From: an uncultured Alphaproteobacteria bacterium
GTDB lineage: Bacteria; Pseudomonadota; Alphaproteobacteria; RF32; CAG-239
Assembly (NCBI GenBank): GCA_949297665.1
Contig: CASFTO010000038.1
Span: 1 to 48,928 of the forward strand
Direction of reading: 5' to 3'
Length of the DNA: 48,928 nt
Positions within the stretch are counted from its first letter, which is position 1, and the number at the start of each line of letters is the position of its first letter. Positions 34,130 to 44,094 of this stretch are shown here, one piece after another. Made by a program: the position numbers and the translations under genes. A model generated the notes under the pieces. The model was not told the origin of the DNA. It did not search any database and saw only the letters and a list, made by a program, of their open reading frames with translations.

Positions 34130-34978
34130 ATGCTTATTAAAGATAAAGATATCCTTGTTGATGATAATGAAAAAAATACTTCTGAAACAAATGTAAAAAA
34201 AGATAAAGTTCAACGCCCGAAAATTGATAAAACTCATATGAGTTCCGCTTGGGGAGATGCTTTTGATTATTACCTTAGGGGGATTACTGAGAAATATCTT
34301 CGTTTTCGCGGCAGAGCTACGAGACTCGAATTTTGGGGCTTTATGGTTGCTGCGGCTCTTATTTGGATACCTTTTTATTTTGTTTGCGAATATGCCGAAA
34401 TGCCCTTGCTTCCTTATTATTTTGCGGCTGCGACATTTTTACCGGCTTTGGCAGTTACGGCGCGACGTATTCACGATACGAACAAAAACGCCATCTTGTT
34501 TTTATTACCTTTGGCTATTTTGGCGATGTCCGGTTTTTTTATCGGTTTATACCTCGCTCTGGCTTTGCTGATTGCTTGGAGTGTCTTGCTTATCAAAATT
34601 TTATCCGCCGAAACAGATGAAAGAACCGGATTTTATGGCGAACCTAATGAAAATGATGAAGTTTACGGTGATGATAATGATAAAATTATTAAAAAATTTC
34701 GGGTTATCTCCATTACTGTTCTTTTGATATGGATTGCTGTTTCTGGAGCAAAACTTGAAGATTGGTCTCAACAAGTGCAACAACGTGCAACTATTGATAA
34801 TATTATGAATCAAGTTATTACGCAGGGGCAAAATGCTAACCTTTCTCCCGAGCAGATACAAAAGGTTCAAGCGCAAATGATTAATGTCTTAAAAGGACTT
34901 AGCGGTAAAACGGTTTCTCCTGATGATATTCAAAAACAAATTGCCGATACCATCAAGGCTGCTACTCAAAATAAATAG
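34130..34978 (+). CDS. DUF805 family membrane protein
   Basis: A 282-aa protein. After a charged N-terminus comes the DUF805 signature (YLRGITEKYLRFRGRATRLEFWGF) with four hydrophobic segments, including ALAVTARRIHDTNK. The C-terminal part (about residues 215-282) is a glutamine-rich helical tail probably outside the membrane. GGAGGG lies upstream of the ATG. The family's function is unknown. Confidence 0.82.
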   Translation: MLIKDKDILVDDNEKNTSETNVKKDKVQRPKIDKTHMSSAWGDAFDYYLRGITEKYLRFRGRATRLEFWGFMVAAALIWIPFYFVCEYAEMPLLPYYFAAATFLPALAVTARRIHDTNKNAILFLLPLAILAMSGFFIGLYLALALLIAWSVLLIKILSAETDERTGFYGEPNENDEVYGDDNDKIIKKFRVISITVLLIWIAVSGAKLEDWSQQVQQRATIDNIMNQVITQGQNANLSPEQIQKVQAQMINVLKGLSGKTVSPDDIQKQIADTIKAATQNK

Positions 34979-34991
34979 AGAGGTGTTCTTT

Positions 34992-36827
34992 ATGAGAGTA
35001 TATCGCAGACGTTTTTTACTCTTTATACTTTCCCTTGGATTTGTCTGCGGATATCTTTTTTTCAAATCTTCTGACTATTTTGTTCTCGGAAACAGTTCCG
35101 TTATTATGAAACCTTATGCGGAAACTCTTGTAAAAGCCTTAAATACTACGGTTTCTCGCTTGCGCCATCGTAATGAATGTCGGAAACTTACGATTTATCC
35201 GATGAATTGGACCGATGACGATAAATTACCGCTTTTGACTGATGAGGATAAAAAATGCACTATTCTTTGGCTCGGTTCTCAACAACGTTTGTTAGATGCC
35301 GATTGGGCCAAATATCATTCGATTTGGGTTTCCACTCCTTTATTACAATCTTTCTTAAAATCCTACAATATTTCAACTATTTATGTACCTATTTTTCCGC
35401 TTTATTCCGCTGTTCCTAACGATACCTCTTCTCCCTTTTTCGCTATTATCGGAGACCAACCTGTTGTTAAACAAGTTTTAGAACAGTTGCAAATTCCTTT
35501 TAAACAATATAATTTGGCTACCGATATTGATGCTATGCGCCGTGATATGTCTTCTTTTCGGGCAGTTTTTGGAGTTTCAACCAAATTTACAGAATCGTCT
35601 ATTGACATCCATCCTTTATTTTTAGAAATAGCTCAAAATCAAATTCCTATCATTGTTCCTTGGATTTGGCCGAAAGAAGATACAATTAATCTTTTTAACG
35701 ATCGGGTTTTCTTTTATCAAGACGCTCAAGATATGACCCTTTTAATTCAAAATATATTGAAAAATGATATCAATGTTTCGGAACGTATTCTGAAAGCTGC
35801 TGATTTGGTCAAACGGGAATTTTCACTTGAACGGAATATTCAACGTATAATTGCCGGCAATACTGATGAATATCCGTCTACTCTTTTTCTCTCCCCTCTT
35901 GACAACAGTGTCACTATTGATATTCCTACCGCTATCGGTCATTATACTGCCGGTGATTATGCTCTTGCTCAAGACTTAGCACAATACCTAAAGCAAGATA
36001 TGTCTTCCATTGATTTTGTTTTTTATAACTCTCTCTATAGATATCCGTCTGAAACTAATATTCTCTTTCGTGGTTTTCTGCCACCTGAAGACTATAACTT
36101 GAATGCTGATTACAATATTCTTTATCTGGCTTATGCGCAATTTGCACAAAATGAAACACAGGAGTTACTTCCTTCTTTTGAAGATTATCTGAAAACCTTG
36201 CAACAATCCTCACAAAAAGTACAAGCATTGATTGTTGCTTCTCAAAAAATCAGCAATACCCTCAATGCGCGCGGCATAAAGTCTTATTATATTCCTCAGT
36301 TTACAAATACTTCTCGTTTCTATTACGATTTTGATGAAAAGTTGAAAAGCGAAGTTTTGTTTGTTGGCATGAATAGTTTTTATCGCACTGCCGTCCCTGC
36401 TCTACTTCAACGAGGCATTAAAGTTGACGTGTACGGACCGAACTGGCCTCAAGGTGTAGCTAAAGCTGATTATGCCGATAATCAAATCTTGCGCAAATAT
36501 TACAGTTCGGCCAAAATTGTTTTAAATGATACACGTGAAGGTATGAAACAATTTGGATTTATCAGCAACCGAATTTTTGATGTTTCCGCCTGCGGAACGC
36601 TCGTTATTTCCGACTATATGCCCGAAATTGAACAAATATACGGCGACAGTGTTCCGATGTATCGCACAGAAGATGAACTTTATCATTTAGTAAAGTATTA
36701 CTTAACTCATGACGAGGAACGTATTGAAAAAGCGCAAAAAGCTCGTGAAATTACTCTCCACAATTTTACGGCGGAAAAAGCTGCGGCTCAGTTTATTGAT
36801 ATCATCCACAGTCTGAAACATCATTAA
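34992..36827 (+). CDS. glycosyltransferase, CgeB-like, with N-terminal membrane anchor
   Basis: The ATG at 34992 has AGAGAGGTG upstream and follows the DUF805 stop by 13 bp; the longer frame from 34923 overlaps DUF805. The 611-aa protein starts with a signal anchor (RRRFLLFILSLGFVCGYLFF). Its C-terminal 170 residues match the CgeB/Glyco_trans_1_2 fold: VLFVGMNSFYR, GIKVDVYGPNWP, LNDTREGMKQFGFISNRIFDVSACGTLVISDY. Sugar transfer to an envelope glycan is likely. The anchor would place the catalytic part outside the cytoplasm if standard topology holds, which is odd for a nucleotide-sugar enzyme. Confidence 0.78.
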   Translation: MRVYRRRFLLFILSLGFVCGYLFFKSSDYFVLGNSSVIMKPYAETLVKALNTTVSRLRHRNECRKLTIYPMNWTDDDKLPLLTDEDKKCTILWLGSQQRLLDADWAKYHSIWVSTPLLQSFLKSYNISTIYVPIFPLYSAVPNDTSSPFFAIIGDQPVVKQVLEQLQIPFKQYNLATDIDAMRRDMSSFRAVFGVSTKFTESSIDIHPLFLEIAQNQIPIIVPWIWPKEDTINLFNDRVFFYQDAQDMTLLIQNILKNDINVSERILKAADLVKREFSLERNIQRIIAGNTDEYPSTLFLSPLDNSVTIDIPTAIGHYTAGDYALAQDLAQYLKQDMSSIDFVFYNSLYRYPSETNILFRGFLPPEDYNLNADYNILYLAYAQFAQNETQELLPSFEDYLKTLQQSSQKVQALIVASQKISNTLNARGIKSYYIPQFTNTSRFYYDFDEKLKSEVLFVGMNSFYRTAVPALLQRGIKVDVYGPNWPQGVAKADYADNQILRKYYSSAKIVLNDTREGMKQFGFISNRIFDVSACGTLVISDYMPEIEQIYGDSVPMYRTEDELYHLVKYYLTHDEERIEKAQKAREITLHNFTAEKAAAQFIDIIHSLKHH

Positions 36828-36846
36828 TTTAGACATAGGACTTTAG

Positions 36847-38829
36847 CTAGTTTTTGTGTGACGTCTTATTCCATAATCTTCCGGTTTCGGGATTATGGTA
36901 GTAAATCCCTGTTTTTAAATTAATATATCCACCATCTTTTAACGCTATCTCTTTACCGTCAAATTCCACTTTTCCTTTGCTGAATTTTATTCTTTCGGCA
37001 TAACTGCAACTCTCTTTATCACATGTTAGCGAATCTTTCTCGGGAACTTTGTATTTTCCTTTGGTCTTTTGCCCTGTCCACATCTTTTCTAAAAACTTAT
37101 TTTTATGATAACGTGAGGCAACCAACTTCCCTTGGTGATTTTTATAGGCATAAGTGGAGCCATATTTATCAAATACGAAGTCTGCTCTGGGGCTGAAGCA
37201 TAAGCTCATTAAACCTACGATGATTCCTACTACCCCCCAAATGCGCCATTTTGCCTGCCAAATGCATAGCCATAGTATCCCCAATGTCAGTATCAATATT
37301 CCCCAATCCGGCAAAATGCCCACGCCCTCGCCTGTTTTGGAACCGGGCAACTCTGTTACCCAGGCGGTGATAGTGTTTATAACCTCTATTCCTTTCTCAA
37401 ACGGCTTTAATCCATATTCTCCCATTCCAAACGGTAAACTTATCAAAAACAGCAACAAACACGGCATTACCCAAAAGCCTATTATCGGTCCGGCTAATAG
37501 ATTTCCTAAACTCGTATACACCGAGATTTGATTAAAGTAATATATACTGTATGGCAACGTCATTAAACTTGCTACTAAATCGGTCAGCAATAATCCCGCA
37601 ATATATGTCCCTAACTTTCCCCACACACTTCGTTTATCAGACCATTGATGTATCTGGAGAGCATATTTTTCATAAAAGGAAACTAAACCTAATACTGCGG
37701 CAAAAGACATCAGAAATCCCGGTGACACCACCGCTTCCGGCGTTATGGTCACAACCACAAGAACTGCAAAAGCCCACATTCTTAATGAAATGGCACGGCG
37801 GTTAAACATTACACCTATTAATACCAATGTCGTCATCACAAAAGCTCTGATGCATGATACACTCTGTCCCGATATCAGAAAATATATCAGCATAAATAAA
37901 ATGGATACCACCGCCGCGGGTTTGCGCAAATCATAACGTCCTTCCCCTATCGGAAATAAGCAAACCCTCACTATAAAAAATACCAATAACGCAATAATGC
38001 TCATGTGCATTCCCGATATAGACAAGAAATGTGCCAATCCTGACGTGCGGTAATCTTCATTTAGCTTTTGAGATATTGTGCTACGATCGCCAATGGTTAA
38101 TGCTTTGGCAATTGCTCCGGCTTCTTTATTTTTACTCTTCTCGTCAATCAGATTCTTGATATATGTCCGCATACTCTCTATCTTATCGCCTATTGTCGTT
38201 TCAGCTTCGGGACATTCTATTTGAAACATCGGACCTATGGTATAACCGGTACCGCTCAATCCTTTATAAAAATTTGCTCTATCCATTTTGTAATTGCTGA
38301 GTGGATTGGGCGTAAAGCCGTGTGGCAATTTGGCGACTAACTCGACGCAAACGCCTTGTTTTAACCAGGGCTCGGAGTAATTTAAACTTATTCGATATTC
38401 GCCTTTTAATTCTCGCTCAAAATTGTTTACATCCGTCAGCAAAATACGCGGACGATTATTAGAATTGTAATCTAATACTTTAACTTTACCTCGCAAGTAA
38501 TTTATTTCAGGAAGATTGTTTTCAATGTCTTTGGCGCGATGCAGCGCATCTGCTTTTGCCACGCATAAACCCAACAAGAATACCGCAACATATGTCAGTA
38601 ACTTGAATTGTCCATCTTTACGCCTTGTCAACCATAACAGCAATAATACCGCTTCTAAATACCCGACAATTACCCATGTCGATAATTCCCACGGAAAGGC
38701 AAAATAAAAAGCCGCACCTAACGCATAGCTTACCGCATACCAGATTATCAGACTCTCTGCCTCGTTTTGATAGTTCTCTGCCGCATATAACTTAAGACGC
38801 AGCCATTGTTTTCTTAACCACCAAATCAC
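36847..38829 (-). CDS. comEC: ComEC/Rec2 family DNA-uptake channel protein
   Basis: A 660-aa polytopic membrane protein from a GTG start. The DUF4131-type N-terminal part has an OB-like segment (YLRGKVKVLDYN), then the Competence domain with the signature FLSISGMHMSIIALL and about eight membrane segments. The metallo-beta-lactamase domain of Gram-positive ComEC is absent, which is common in alphaproteobacteria. It starts 3 bp after the lpxB stop, so it is in the lpxI-lpxB-comEC transcript. Confidence 0.9.
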   Translation of the reverse strand: MIWWLRKQWLRLKLYAAENYQNEAESLIIWYAVSYALGAAFYFAFPWELSTWVIVGYLEAVLLLLWLTRRKDGQFKLLTYVAVFLLGLCVAKADALHRAKDIENNLPEINYLRGKVKVLDYNSNNRPRILLTDVNNFERELKGEYRISLNYSEPWLKQGVCVELVAKLPHGFTPNPLSNYKMDRANFYKGLSGTGYTIGPMFQIECPEAETTIGDKIESMRTYIKNLIDEKSKNKEAGAIAKALTIGDRSTISQKLNEDYRTSGLAHFLSISGMHMSIIALLVFFIVRVCLFPIGEGRYDLRKPAAVVSILFMLIYFLISGQSVSCIRAFVMTTLVLIGVMFNRRAISLRMWAFAVLVVVTITPEAVVSPGFLMSFAAVLGLVSFYEKYALQIHQWSDKRSVWGKLGTYIAGLLLTDLVASLMTLPYSIYYFNQISVYTSLGNLLAGPIIGFWVMPCLLLFLISLPFGMGEYGLKPFEKGIEVINTITAWVTELPGSKTGEGVGILPDWGILILTLGILWLCIWQAKWRIWGVVGIIVGLMSLCFSPRADFVFDKYGSTYAYKNHQGKLVASRYHKNKFLEKMWTGQKTKGKYKVPEKDSLTCDKESCSYAERIKFSKGKVEFDGKEIALKDGGYINLKTGIYYHNPETGRLWNKTSHKN

Positions 38830-38832
38830 TCT

Positions 38833-39987
38833 TTATGCCTTATTTTTTTCTTTAATTGCCGCAAAAATGATTTGCGCCGCCTTTTCACTCGGTTTCAACT
38901 CGCCTACGCCCATTACTTGACACAGCTTATCCATCTTGTGATTAAATTCTTCGCGCACAGCCTCTATATCTAAATATGCTCCGATTGTATCCGCAATTTT
39001 TTCGGCATTGCAATCTTCTTGCAATAACTCCGGAACTACGCTTTCATCCAACAAGATATTCGGCAAATTTACCGATTTTATTTTCAGCAAATGACGCGCC
39101 AGCCATGCTGTCAACGGTGCTACTTTATAGGCGATAATATGTGGAATTTTCATAATTGCCAATTCCAACGATACCGTACCTGACGCCGCAATCGCCGCCG
39201 TCGCCTTTACCATCGCTTCGCCTTTTTCTTCCCTACTATGCAAAACTCGGATATTTTTCACATTCTTTTCGCTCAATATTCGCTCTACTCGCTTTTCTAC
39301 CGTTTTAACCGTTGGCAAAACATACATTAAATTATTATACTTCTTATCCAATTCTTTGGTGGCGTCAACAAATGTCGGCAATAACTTCTCTACTTCATTA
39401 TGGCGGGAGCCGGGTAAAATTAAAATCAAGCGTTTATCCTTTGTATCTATATTTCCACTTACCTGAGACTCCTTGTTAATCAGCGAATTTTCTATGACCG
39501 GATGTCCGACGCAATCCGCTTTTAAATGATATGGCGTAAAATATGCCGGTTCATTGGGGAACAATGTCAGCAGACGATCAATGTATTTATACATAGTCTT
39601 CGCTCTGCCCTTTTTCCAAGCCCAAACTTGTGGCGCAACGTAGTGCATCTGCAATACCTTTATCCCCTTTTTTCGCAAGGCTTTATGCACACGTTCCGAA
39701 AAACTCCAACTGTCTATGGTTACCACCACATCCGGCTTTTTCTCAGCTATGTCATTCACGGTTTCTTTGATATGGCGCAATACCTTCGGAATACTCGGAA
39801 TTACCTCGGCTACCCCCATAACCGCCAAATCCGTTATATCAAATAACGATGTCAATCCCTCCTTTTCCATATTTTCGCCACCGACACCGGCAAATTCAGT
39901 TCTTGGTGCAATCTTTTTCATCGCTTGCATCAGGCGTGCGCCCAGCATATCTCCGGATGGCTCTCCGGCTACTAAATATATCAGCAT
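38833..39987 (-). CDS. lpxB: lipid-A-disaccharide synthase
   Basis: The 384-aa GT19 enzyme has the N-terminal AGEPSGDMLGARLM, the MHYVAPQVWAWKKGR block and the PGSRHNEVEKLLP donor-binding loop. It joins UDP-2,3-diacylglucosamine and lipid X to form lipid A disaccharide at the inner membrane. The start overlaps lpxI by 7 nt, so the two consecutive Raetz-pathway steps are translationally coupled. Confidence 0.97.
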   Translation of the reverse strand: MLIYLVAGEPSGDMLGARLMQAMKKIAPRTEFAGVGGENMEKEGLTSLFDITDLAVMGVAEVIPSIPKVLRHIKETVNDIAEKKPDVVVTIDSWSFSERVHKALRKKGIKVLQMHYVAPQVWAWKKGRAKTMYKYIDRLLTLFPNEPAYFTPYHLKADCVGHPVIENSLINKESQVSGNIDTKDKRLILILPGSRHNEVEKLLPTFVDATKELDKKYNNLMYVLPTVKTVEKRVERILSEKNVKNIRVLHSREEKGEAMVKATAAIAASGTVSLELAIMKIPHIIAYKVAPLTAWLARHLLKIKSVNLPNILLDESVVPELLQEDCNAEKIADTIGAYLDIEAVREEFNHKMDKLCQVMGVGELKPSEKAAQIIFAAIKEKNKA

Positions 39988-40865
39988 TCTTCATACTCCG
40001 TCGGAATTATCCCTTTTATAAACAAGCCATATTTATCGGCCAATTTTATCACTTCTTCTTCATTGACAATCAGCGTATTGCCGGCATGAACCGCTATCCC
40101 CTTAAATCCGCTTTTATAGGCATTTTCAACAGTTCTTGCACCAATAGTCGGCAAATCTATGCGCATATCTTGCTGTTGTTTACGCAATTTTACCAATATC
40201 GGCTTTTTGCCTTTACGTTCATACTCGGCACAACGTTTTATCAGTTTATCGGTACCTTCTATCCCTTCCACGCCCAATACCAAACCTTGTTGAATTACAA
40301 CCGACTGACCGACATCTAATTTTCCCAAAGCCGTTGCCACTTCCACGCCACGGCGAATATCTTCTTCGTCTTCTTTATCCGGTTTCTTTTTCGTCAGTAC
40401 GCCGGTTTGCGCTAATAAATCCGGTACCACCTCTTGAATACCGACGACTTTCATCCCATCATTCTCTATCTCTTTAACCAAGGCGCGCAAAATTCCGTCA
40501 TCGCCTAAGGCTTTTGCTCCAAGTTTCGCAAAGAAAGCAGCAGTTCTGAAATCCGGTACCAATTCCGCAAAAGTCGGACGTTTAATAGTGCCTATCAGCA
40601 CTATCTCTTTTACACCTTCTTCCTTAAAACGCTTGAAACCGGTTCCTGCCTGACCTATCCTAATCCACTCATGCGCTACATCCGGTGTAAATATATCTTC
40701 TTCCGCATTGCCCTCTATCGCCAAAGCGTAATAAGGGCGGGAATGTTTCCGGCACCATTCTATCACTTTATGCGGTAATTCACCGCCGCCGGCAATAATC
40801 CCTAATTTACGTTCCGGATTATGATACACATCATTATTTTCTTCCGCATTTTCTTGCTCTTTCAT
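39981..40865 (-). CDS. lpxI: UDP-2,3-diacylglucosamine diphosphatase LpxI
   Basis: A 294-aa protein with the LpxI start LGIIAGGGELPHKVIEWC, the KEIVLIGTIKRPTF segment, the GDDGILRALVKEIE block and the C-terminal KLRKQQQDMRIDLPTIGARTVE region. It hydrolyses UDP-2,3-diacylglucosamine to lipid X and is the alphaproteobacterial replacement of LpxH. It is the first gene of the operon with lpxB and comEC. Confidence 0.96.
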   Translation of the reverse strand: MKEQENAEENNDVYHNPERKLGIIAGGGELPHKVIEWCRKHSRPYYALAIEGNAEEDIFTPDVAHEWIRIGQAGTGFKRFKEEGVKEIVLIGTIKRPTFAELVPDFRTAAFFAKLGAKALGDDGILRALVKEIENDGMKVVGIQEVVPDLLAQTGVLTKKKPDKEDEEDIRRGVEVATALGKLDVGQSVVIQQGLVLGVEGIEGTDKLIKRCAEYERKGKKPILVKLRKQQQDMRIDLPTIGARTVENAYKSGFKGIAVHAGNTLIVNEEEVIKLADKYGLFIKGIIPTEYEEC

Positions 40866-40948
40866 CTGCTCTCAGACCTTTCTCTTGCGTTCGGACTATT
40901 TTATTTTTACCATATCGGATTTTTTATGCAAAATATTAAAAAATATTA

Positions 40949-40977
40949 TTGACAATTATTTTTTTTGAGTATATATG
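40949..40977 (+). promoter_or_regulatory. sigma70 promoter of tRNA-fMet
   Basis: TTGACA (40949-40954), a 17-bp spacer and TATATG (40972-40977), 29 bp before the tRNA. Confidence 0.75.
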
Positions 40978-41005
40978 TTCTTTTGTTCACGACATACATA
41001 CTTAT

Positions 41006-41082
<77 letters not shown>

Positions 41083-41085
41083 TTG

Positions 41086-41124
41086 AAATTAAAGGCTTTT
41101 GAGAAATCAAGAGCCTTTAATTTT
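41086..41124 (+). terminator. terminator of tRNA-fMet
   Basis: A perfect 12-bp stem, 41086-41097 with 41112-41123, with a 14-nt partly pairing loop and a short T-run. Confidence 0.8.
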
Positions 41125-41131
41125 GCCTTTA

Positions 41132-41147
41132 TGGGACACTTGTCCCA
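41132..41147. repeat. 16-bp palindrome behind tRNA-fMet
   Basis: TGGGACA (41132-41138) and TGTCCCA (41141-41147) form a near-perfect dyad with a 2-bp centre. It lies in the 199-bp gap between the tRNA terminator and the WYL gene; nothing else was seen in that gap. It could be an operator or an attachment-site remnant. Confidence 0.45.
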
Positions 41148-41281
41148 CTATAGCCCCACTTTTTTTAGGTATTTTGGGTTACTATATTTTATCATTGGCG
41201 ATAGCTGATGTGTGCAAGTGATTAAAATTTATGGTAAAATATGCTTGTACATCTACATTGTGGGAATTTCTTTTCTATTCT

Positions 41282-42247
41282 TTATTCATTCTTTGACGTA
41301 TACCAGTTCTCGGGTTTAATAACTTTAACATGATCTCCCCAAGTGTAGAGGTGCCAATCCATTTCTAATCTGCCGCCGGCCTTAAACTTTACGGTTAAGG
41401 TGCCATCTTTATTTTTGATTACTTGTTGGGTTGGGTGAAAAATATATTGAGCCGCCTCTTCTGCTACATCTTTATCAAATAACCACTCAACCTCAAATGG
41501 TGGTTCATGATAAGCTCCAAATGACTCTTCAGCGTATTTTTGTAAGTTAAAATTTGGTAGATTAAATATTACTTTATCCAATATCTCTACTTCTTTAATG
41601 TTACTTAAAATAAAATTATGAACATCCTCTCCATAATAGCCGTCTGCGTGGTGGGCTACTAAATAATGGTTTCTTTCGCCATAAAGAAAGCCATAGGGAT
41701 TTAAGGTATTAATACTGATTTTACCGGAGCTTTGATTATAATATTTAATTCTAACTTGATGACACTCCAAGATGGCTTGTCTTAATGCGGATACAATTTT
41801 CTCATCTATCACCAACCGAGGACCGGGGCGACAAATAAATCCTTCCGCCTCAAGCAAGGCCTCGCTATCGGGTTCAATCTTGCTGATAACATCAGATTTA
41901 ACGCTGGCTTTAATCATATTGATGATTTTTTGCATTGTTTTTTCTTTATCAGGCAGTTGTTTCTGCTTAAACATCGTGCAAGCCGTTTCTAAAGTATTTA
42001 AATCATCGGCTGAAAACTGTATAAAGTCTTTCAAGGTGCCTTGCGGTATATACCATCTCTTTTGGTTGTTGTCGCCAATGATTTCTTCGGCTTGATGAAA
42101 ACGATTGATAATCATATCACGCATACGTTCGGCTGTTCTCCTGGAAACACCAAATCTTTCAGATATTTCGTTTAACGACACTCCTTCTCTTGAGGACTGC
42201 ATCCAGATTGCCAAATCTAATAAATCGTTTGCTTTTTCGTATGACAT
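41282..42247 (-). CDS. WYL-domain transcriptional regulator
   Basis: A 321-aa protein with an N-terminal HTH (about residues 22-55: SLNEISERFGVSRRTAERMRDMI), a WYL domain (about 145-225, including NPYGFLYGERNHYLVAHH) and a C-terminal WCX extension (about 235-320, WEVEWLF-like and ending ENWYTS). GGGAG precedes the ATG. WYL proteins often sense nucleic-acid ligands and control phage-defence operons. The AAA+/nuclease operon 5 kb away is a plausible target. Confidence 0.88.
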   Translation of the reverse strand: MSYEKANDLLDLAIWMQSSREGVSLNEISERFGVSRRTAERMRDMIINRFHQAEEIIGDNNQKRWYIPQGTLKDFIQFSADDLNTLETACTMFKQKQLPDKEKTMQKIINMIKASVKSDVISKIEPDSEALLEAEGFICRPGPRLVIDEKIVSALRQAILECHQVRIKYYNQSSGKISINTLNPYGFLYGERNHYLVAHHADGYYGEDVHNFILSNIKEVEILDKVIFNLPNFNLQKYAEESFGAYHEPPFEVEWLFDKDVAEEAAQYIFHPTQQVIKNKDGTLTVKFKAGGRLEMDWHLYTWGDHVKVIKPENWYTSKNE

Positions 42248-42350
42248 TGTTTTCTCCCTGCCTGAACATAAAATTCGTATACGACATATTTTGGCATAAA
42301 CATCATTAAAATAGTCTTACAAAATAATCTTTTTTTAGTGAGGTGCATAA

Positions 42351-42818
42351 ATGGTGAAAAAATCTCTTCTTTTTGCTATTTTTCTTTTTGTTGCGGCGGG
42401 ATGTCAATATTTTCGCTCTACAACTGATACTTTGTATCACATCTTAGAACAAGGTGTTAAAGAATTTGATGCCAAAGGCGGAAAAATATTCATTACCAAT
42501 GCTCAGACAAAACAAATACACAAGATATACAGTGTTGGGAAATGTATTTTTACTCCATTTAATCTACAAGAGAATCGCAATTGTATCATCAAGGATATTG
42601 GTATAAATGGACAAAATATTACCACCTACTCATGCACTTTAACAAAATCTTCCTCATCTGAAGTTGAGACTGTAGCCTATGCTAATATTATTCGTGATAA
42701 TCAAAAATATACAATATGGGTGGCCTTAAATTCTCCTCAGCCTAAGAAAAAAACTTTTGGCTTTACAACCGCTCCTTGGAACGCCTTGCCTTTGTTGAAA
42801 AAAATTATTGAATTATAA
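42351..42818 (+). CDS. putative lipoprotein, 155 aa
   Basis: A short signal peptide with lipobox VAAGC (cysteine about residue 18), then a small beta-rich domain containing three further cysteines. The family is not recognised. It is divergent from the WYL gene and convergent with the HNH gene, from which a terminator separates it. Confidence 0.7.
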   Translation: MVKKSLLFAIFLFVAAGCQYFRSTTDTLYHILEQGVKEFDAKGGKIFITNAQTKQIHKIYSVGKCIFTPFNLQENRNCIIKDIGINGQNITTYSCTLTKSSSSEVETVAYANIIRDNQKYTIWVALNSPQPKKKTFGFTTAPWNALPLLKKIIEL

Positions 42819-42823
42819 ATTAA

Positions 42824-42848
42824 AAGCCCTGATTTTTTATCAGGGCTT
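42824..42848. terminator. bidirectional intrinsic terminator
   Basis: AAGCCCTGAT (42824-42833) pairs with ATCAGGGCTT (42839-42848) around a T5 loop. The minus strand has the better T-run, so it closes the AAA+/nuclease/HNH operon. Confidence 0.88.
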
Positions 42849-42852
42849 GCAT

Positions 42853-43452
42853 CTACTTAGACATTGGATGGCATTGGCCGTTATGCTGTTCGCTTTTTAG
42901 CCAAATAAGATTGGTTACGCTATTGTTGTAAGAATTATTATCAATATGATGAATGACGCAGCGTTCATTGTCATGAGATAGAGGTTTCGTTAAAAAGAAA
43001 CGTGCGACTAATTTATGAATATCATATTCTTCTGAATTTCCTGTTATGTTTAAGCATATTTGACAACCTGAGTTTTTGCGATTTACAGGAACAAATGCAT
43101 TGTCTTTAAATAAATCTTTTAATTCCTTAGAAAAATCTTTCCATCTTACTCCCTGACTATTTTCGTCAGCATTTTTTAGTTTTTCAGGAATGATTTTTTG
43201 GGCTTTTTCTTTGTCTTCGTCTCGAATCTTTACTATATACCCTAGATTGCTGATATAATATTCTTTATAATAATGTTTCCAGACTTCTTCAATTTGATTT
43301 TGGCCGATATAGCCCATTTTTTGGACTTGTTGATCAGATAGGGAATTATTTTCCTCACAATTCCAAATGCGTTCTTTAATTTCAACAATATCTTCTTTAG
43401 AATTTAAGCACAAATGTAGTGGTGGATTAAAAATTTGTGATACCTGTTCCAT
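42853..43452 (-). CDS. NUMOD4/HNH endonuclease family protein
   Basis: A 199-aa protein. A NUMOD4-like segment (VWKHYYKEYYISNLGYIVKI) lies in the N-terminal half and a homing-type HNH domain near the end: DIHKLVARFFL, then CVIHHIDNNSYNNSVTNLIWL. It should be a DNA nickase or endonuclease. It is the last gene of the minus-strand set, 61 bp after the 192-aa gene, with AAAAGGAG before the ATG. It may be a system component or an HNH homing gene that settled behind it. Confidence 0.85.
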   Translation of the reverse strand: MEQVSQIFNPPLHLCLNSKEDIVEIKERIWNCEENNSLSDQQVQKMGYIGQNQIEEVWKHYYKEYYISNLGYIVKIRDEDKEKAQKIIPEKLKNADENSQGVRWKDFSKELKDLFKDNAFVPVNRKNSGCQICLNITGNSEEYDIHKLVARFFLTKPLSHDNERCVIHHIDNNSYNNSVTNLIWLKSEQHNGQCHPMSK

Positions 43453-43513
43453 GTTTTACTCCTTTTTATCTTATGTTGTCTGTTTATTTTGAAACTATCA
43501 TATTTTCAGTTGC

Positions 43514-44092
43514 TTAAGATCTAATAATTTTTAGAATATCTTCTGCATCTCTTCGTAATTCTTCAATGTCTTCACTGGTTACTTCATTCTTGTTTTGTAA
43601 ATCTATTTTTCTACCGCAAGTACATGCTTCATTATTTTCATTATCTTCGGTTTCATACCTTAACTCAGTGAGATGAGTATAGCCTGAAAGATCATTTGTT
43701 ATAGCTTGTTCTATACCATTATCGTCAATACGAGATGCTGTGACAAATAGTGAAGTATGGTCAGCCTCCAAATTACTGATACCTAAGTAATATTCATTAT
43801 TGTTTATTTTACATCTAATGGTGAAATAACAATCAAAATCTTTGATATCACATTCATTTTTAATAATTGTCGTTTTATCTAACAAAGGCTCCCAAACTTC
43901 TTTAAAAATTTGATATCTAAAATTCCATAAATCGTATAAAAAATGATCAATAAATAATTTAGCTTTGTAATATTTTTCCATATCTTCTAAGGAATTAGTG
44001 CTAATATCATTGTTTATTAATAAATCAATAGCGTCTGTTGCCTCTTTACTTTCATAGTATTTTTTTACAGTTGTTGGGATTGTAATACTCAT
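43514..44092 (-). CDS. hypothetical protein, 192 aa, partner of the AAA+/nuclease operon
   Basis: Not recognised. A helical N-terminal half, a central beta-rich part (DCYFTIRCKINNNEYYLGIS) and an acidic C-terminus with a short CTC pair. AGGAGG precedes the ATG, and only 2 bp separate it from the PD-(D/E)XK gene, so it should be made with it. It could be an immunity, specificity or sensor subunit. Confidence 0.7.
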   Translation of the reverse strand: MSITIPTTVKKYYESKEATDAIDLLINNDISTNSLEDMEKYYKAKLFIDHFLYDLWNFRYQIFKEVWEPLLDKTTIIKNECDIKDFDCYFTIRCKINNNEYYLGISNLEADHTSLFVTASRIDDNGIEQAITNDLSGYTHLTELRYETEDNENNEACTCGRKIDLQNKNEVTSEDIEELRRDAEDILKIIRS

Positions 44093-44094
44093 AT

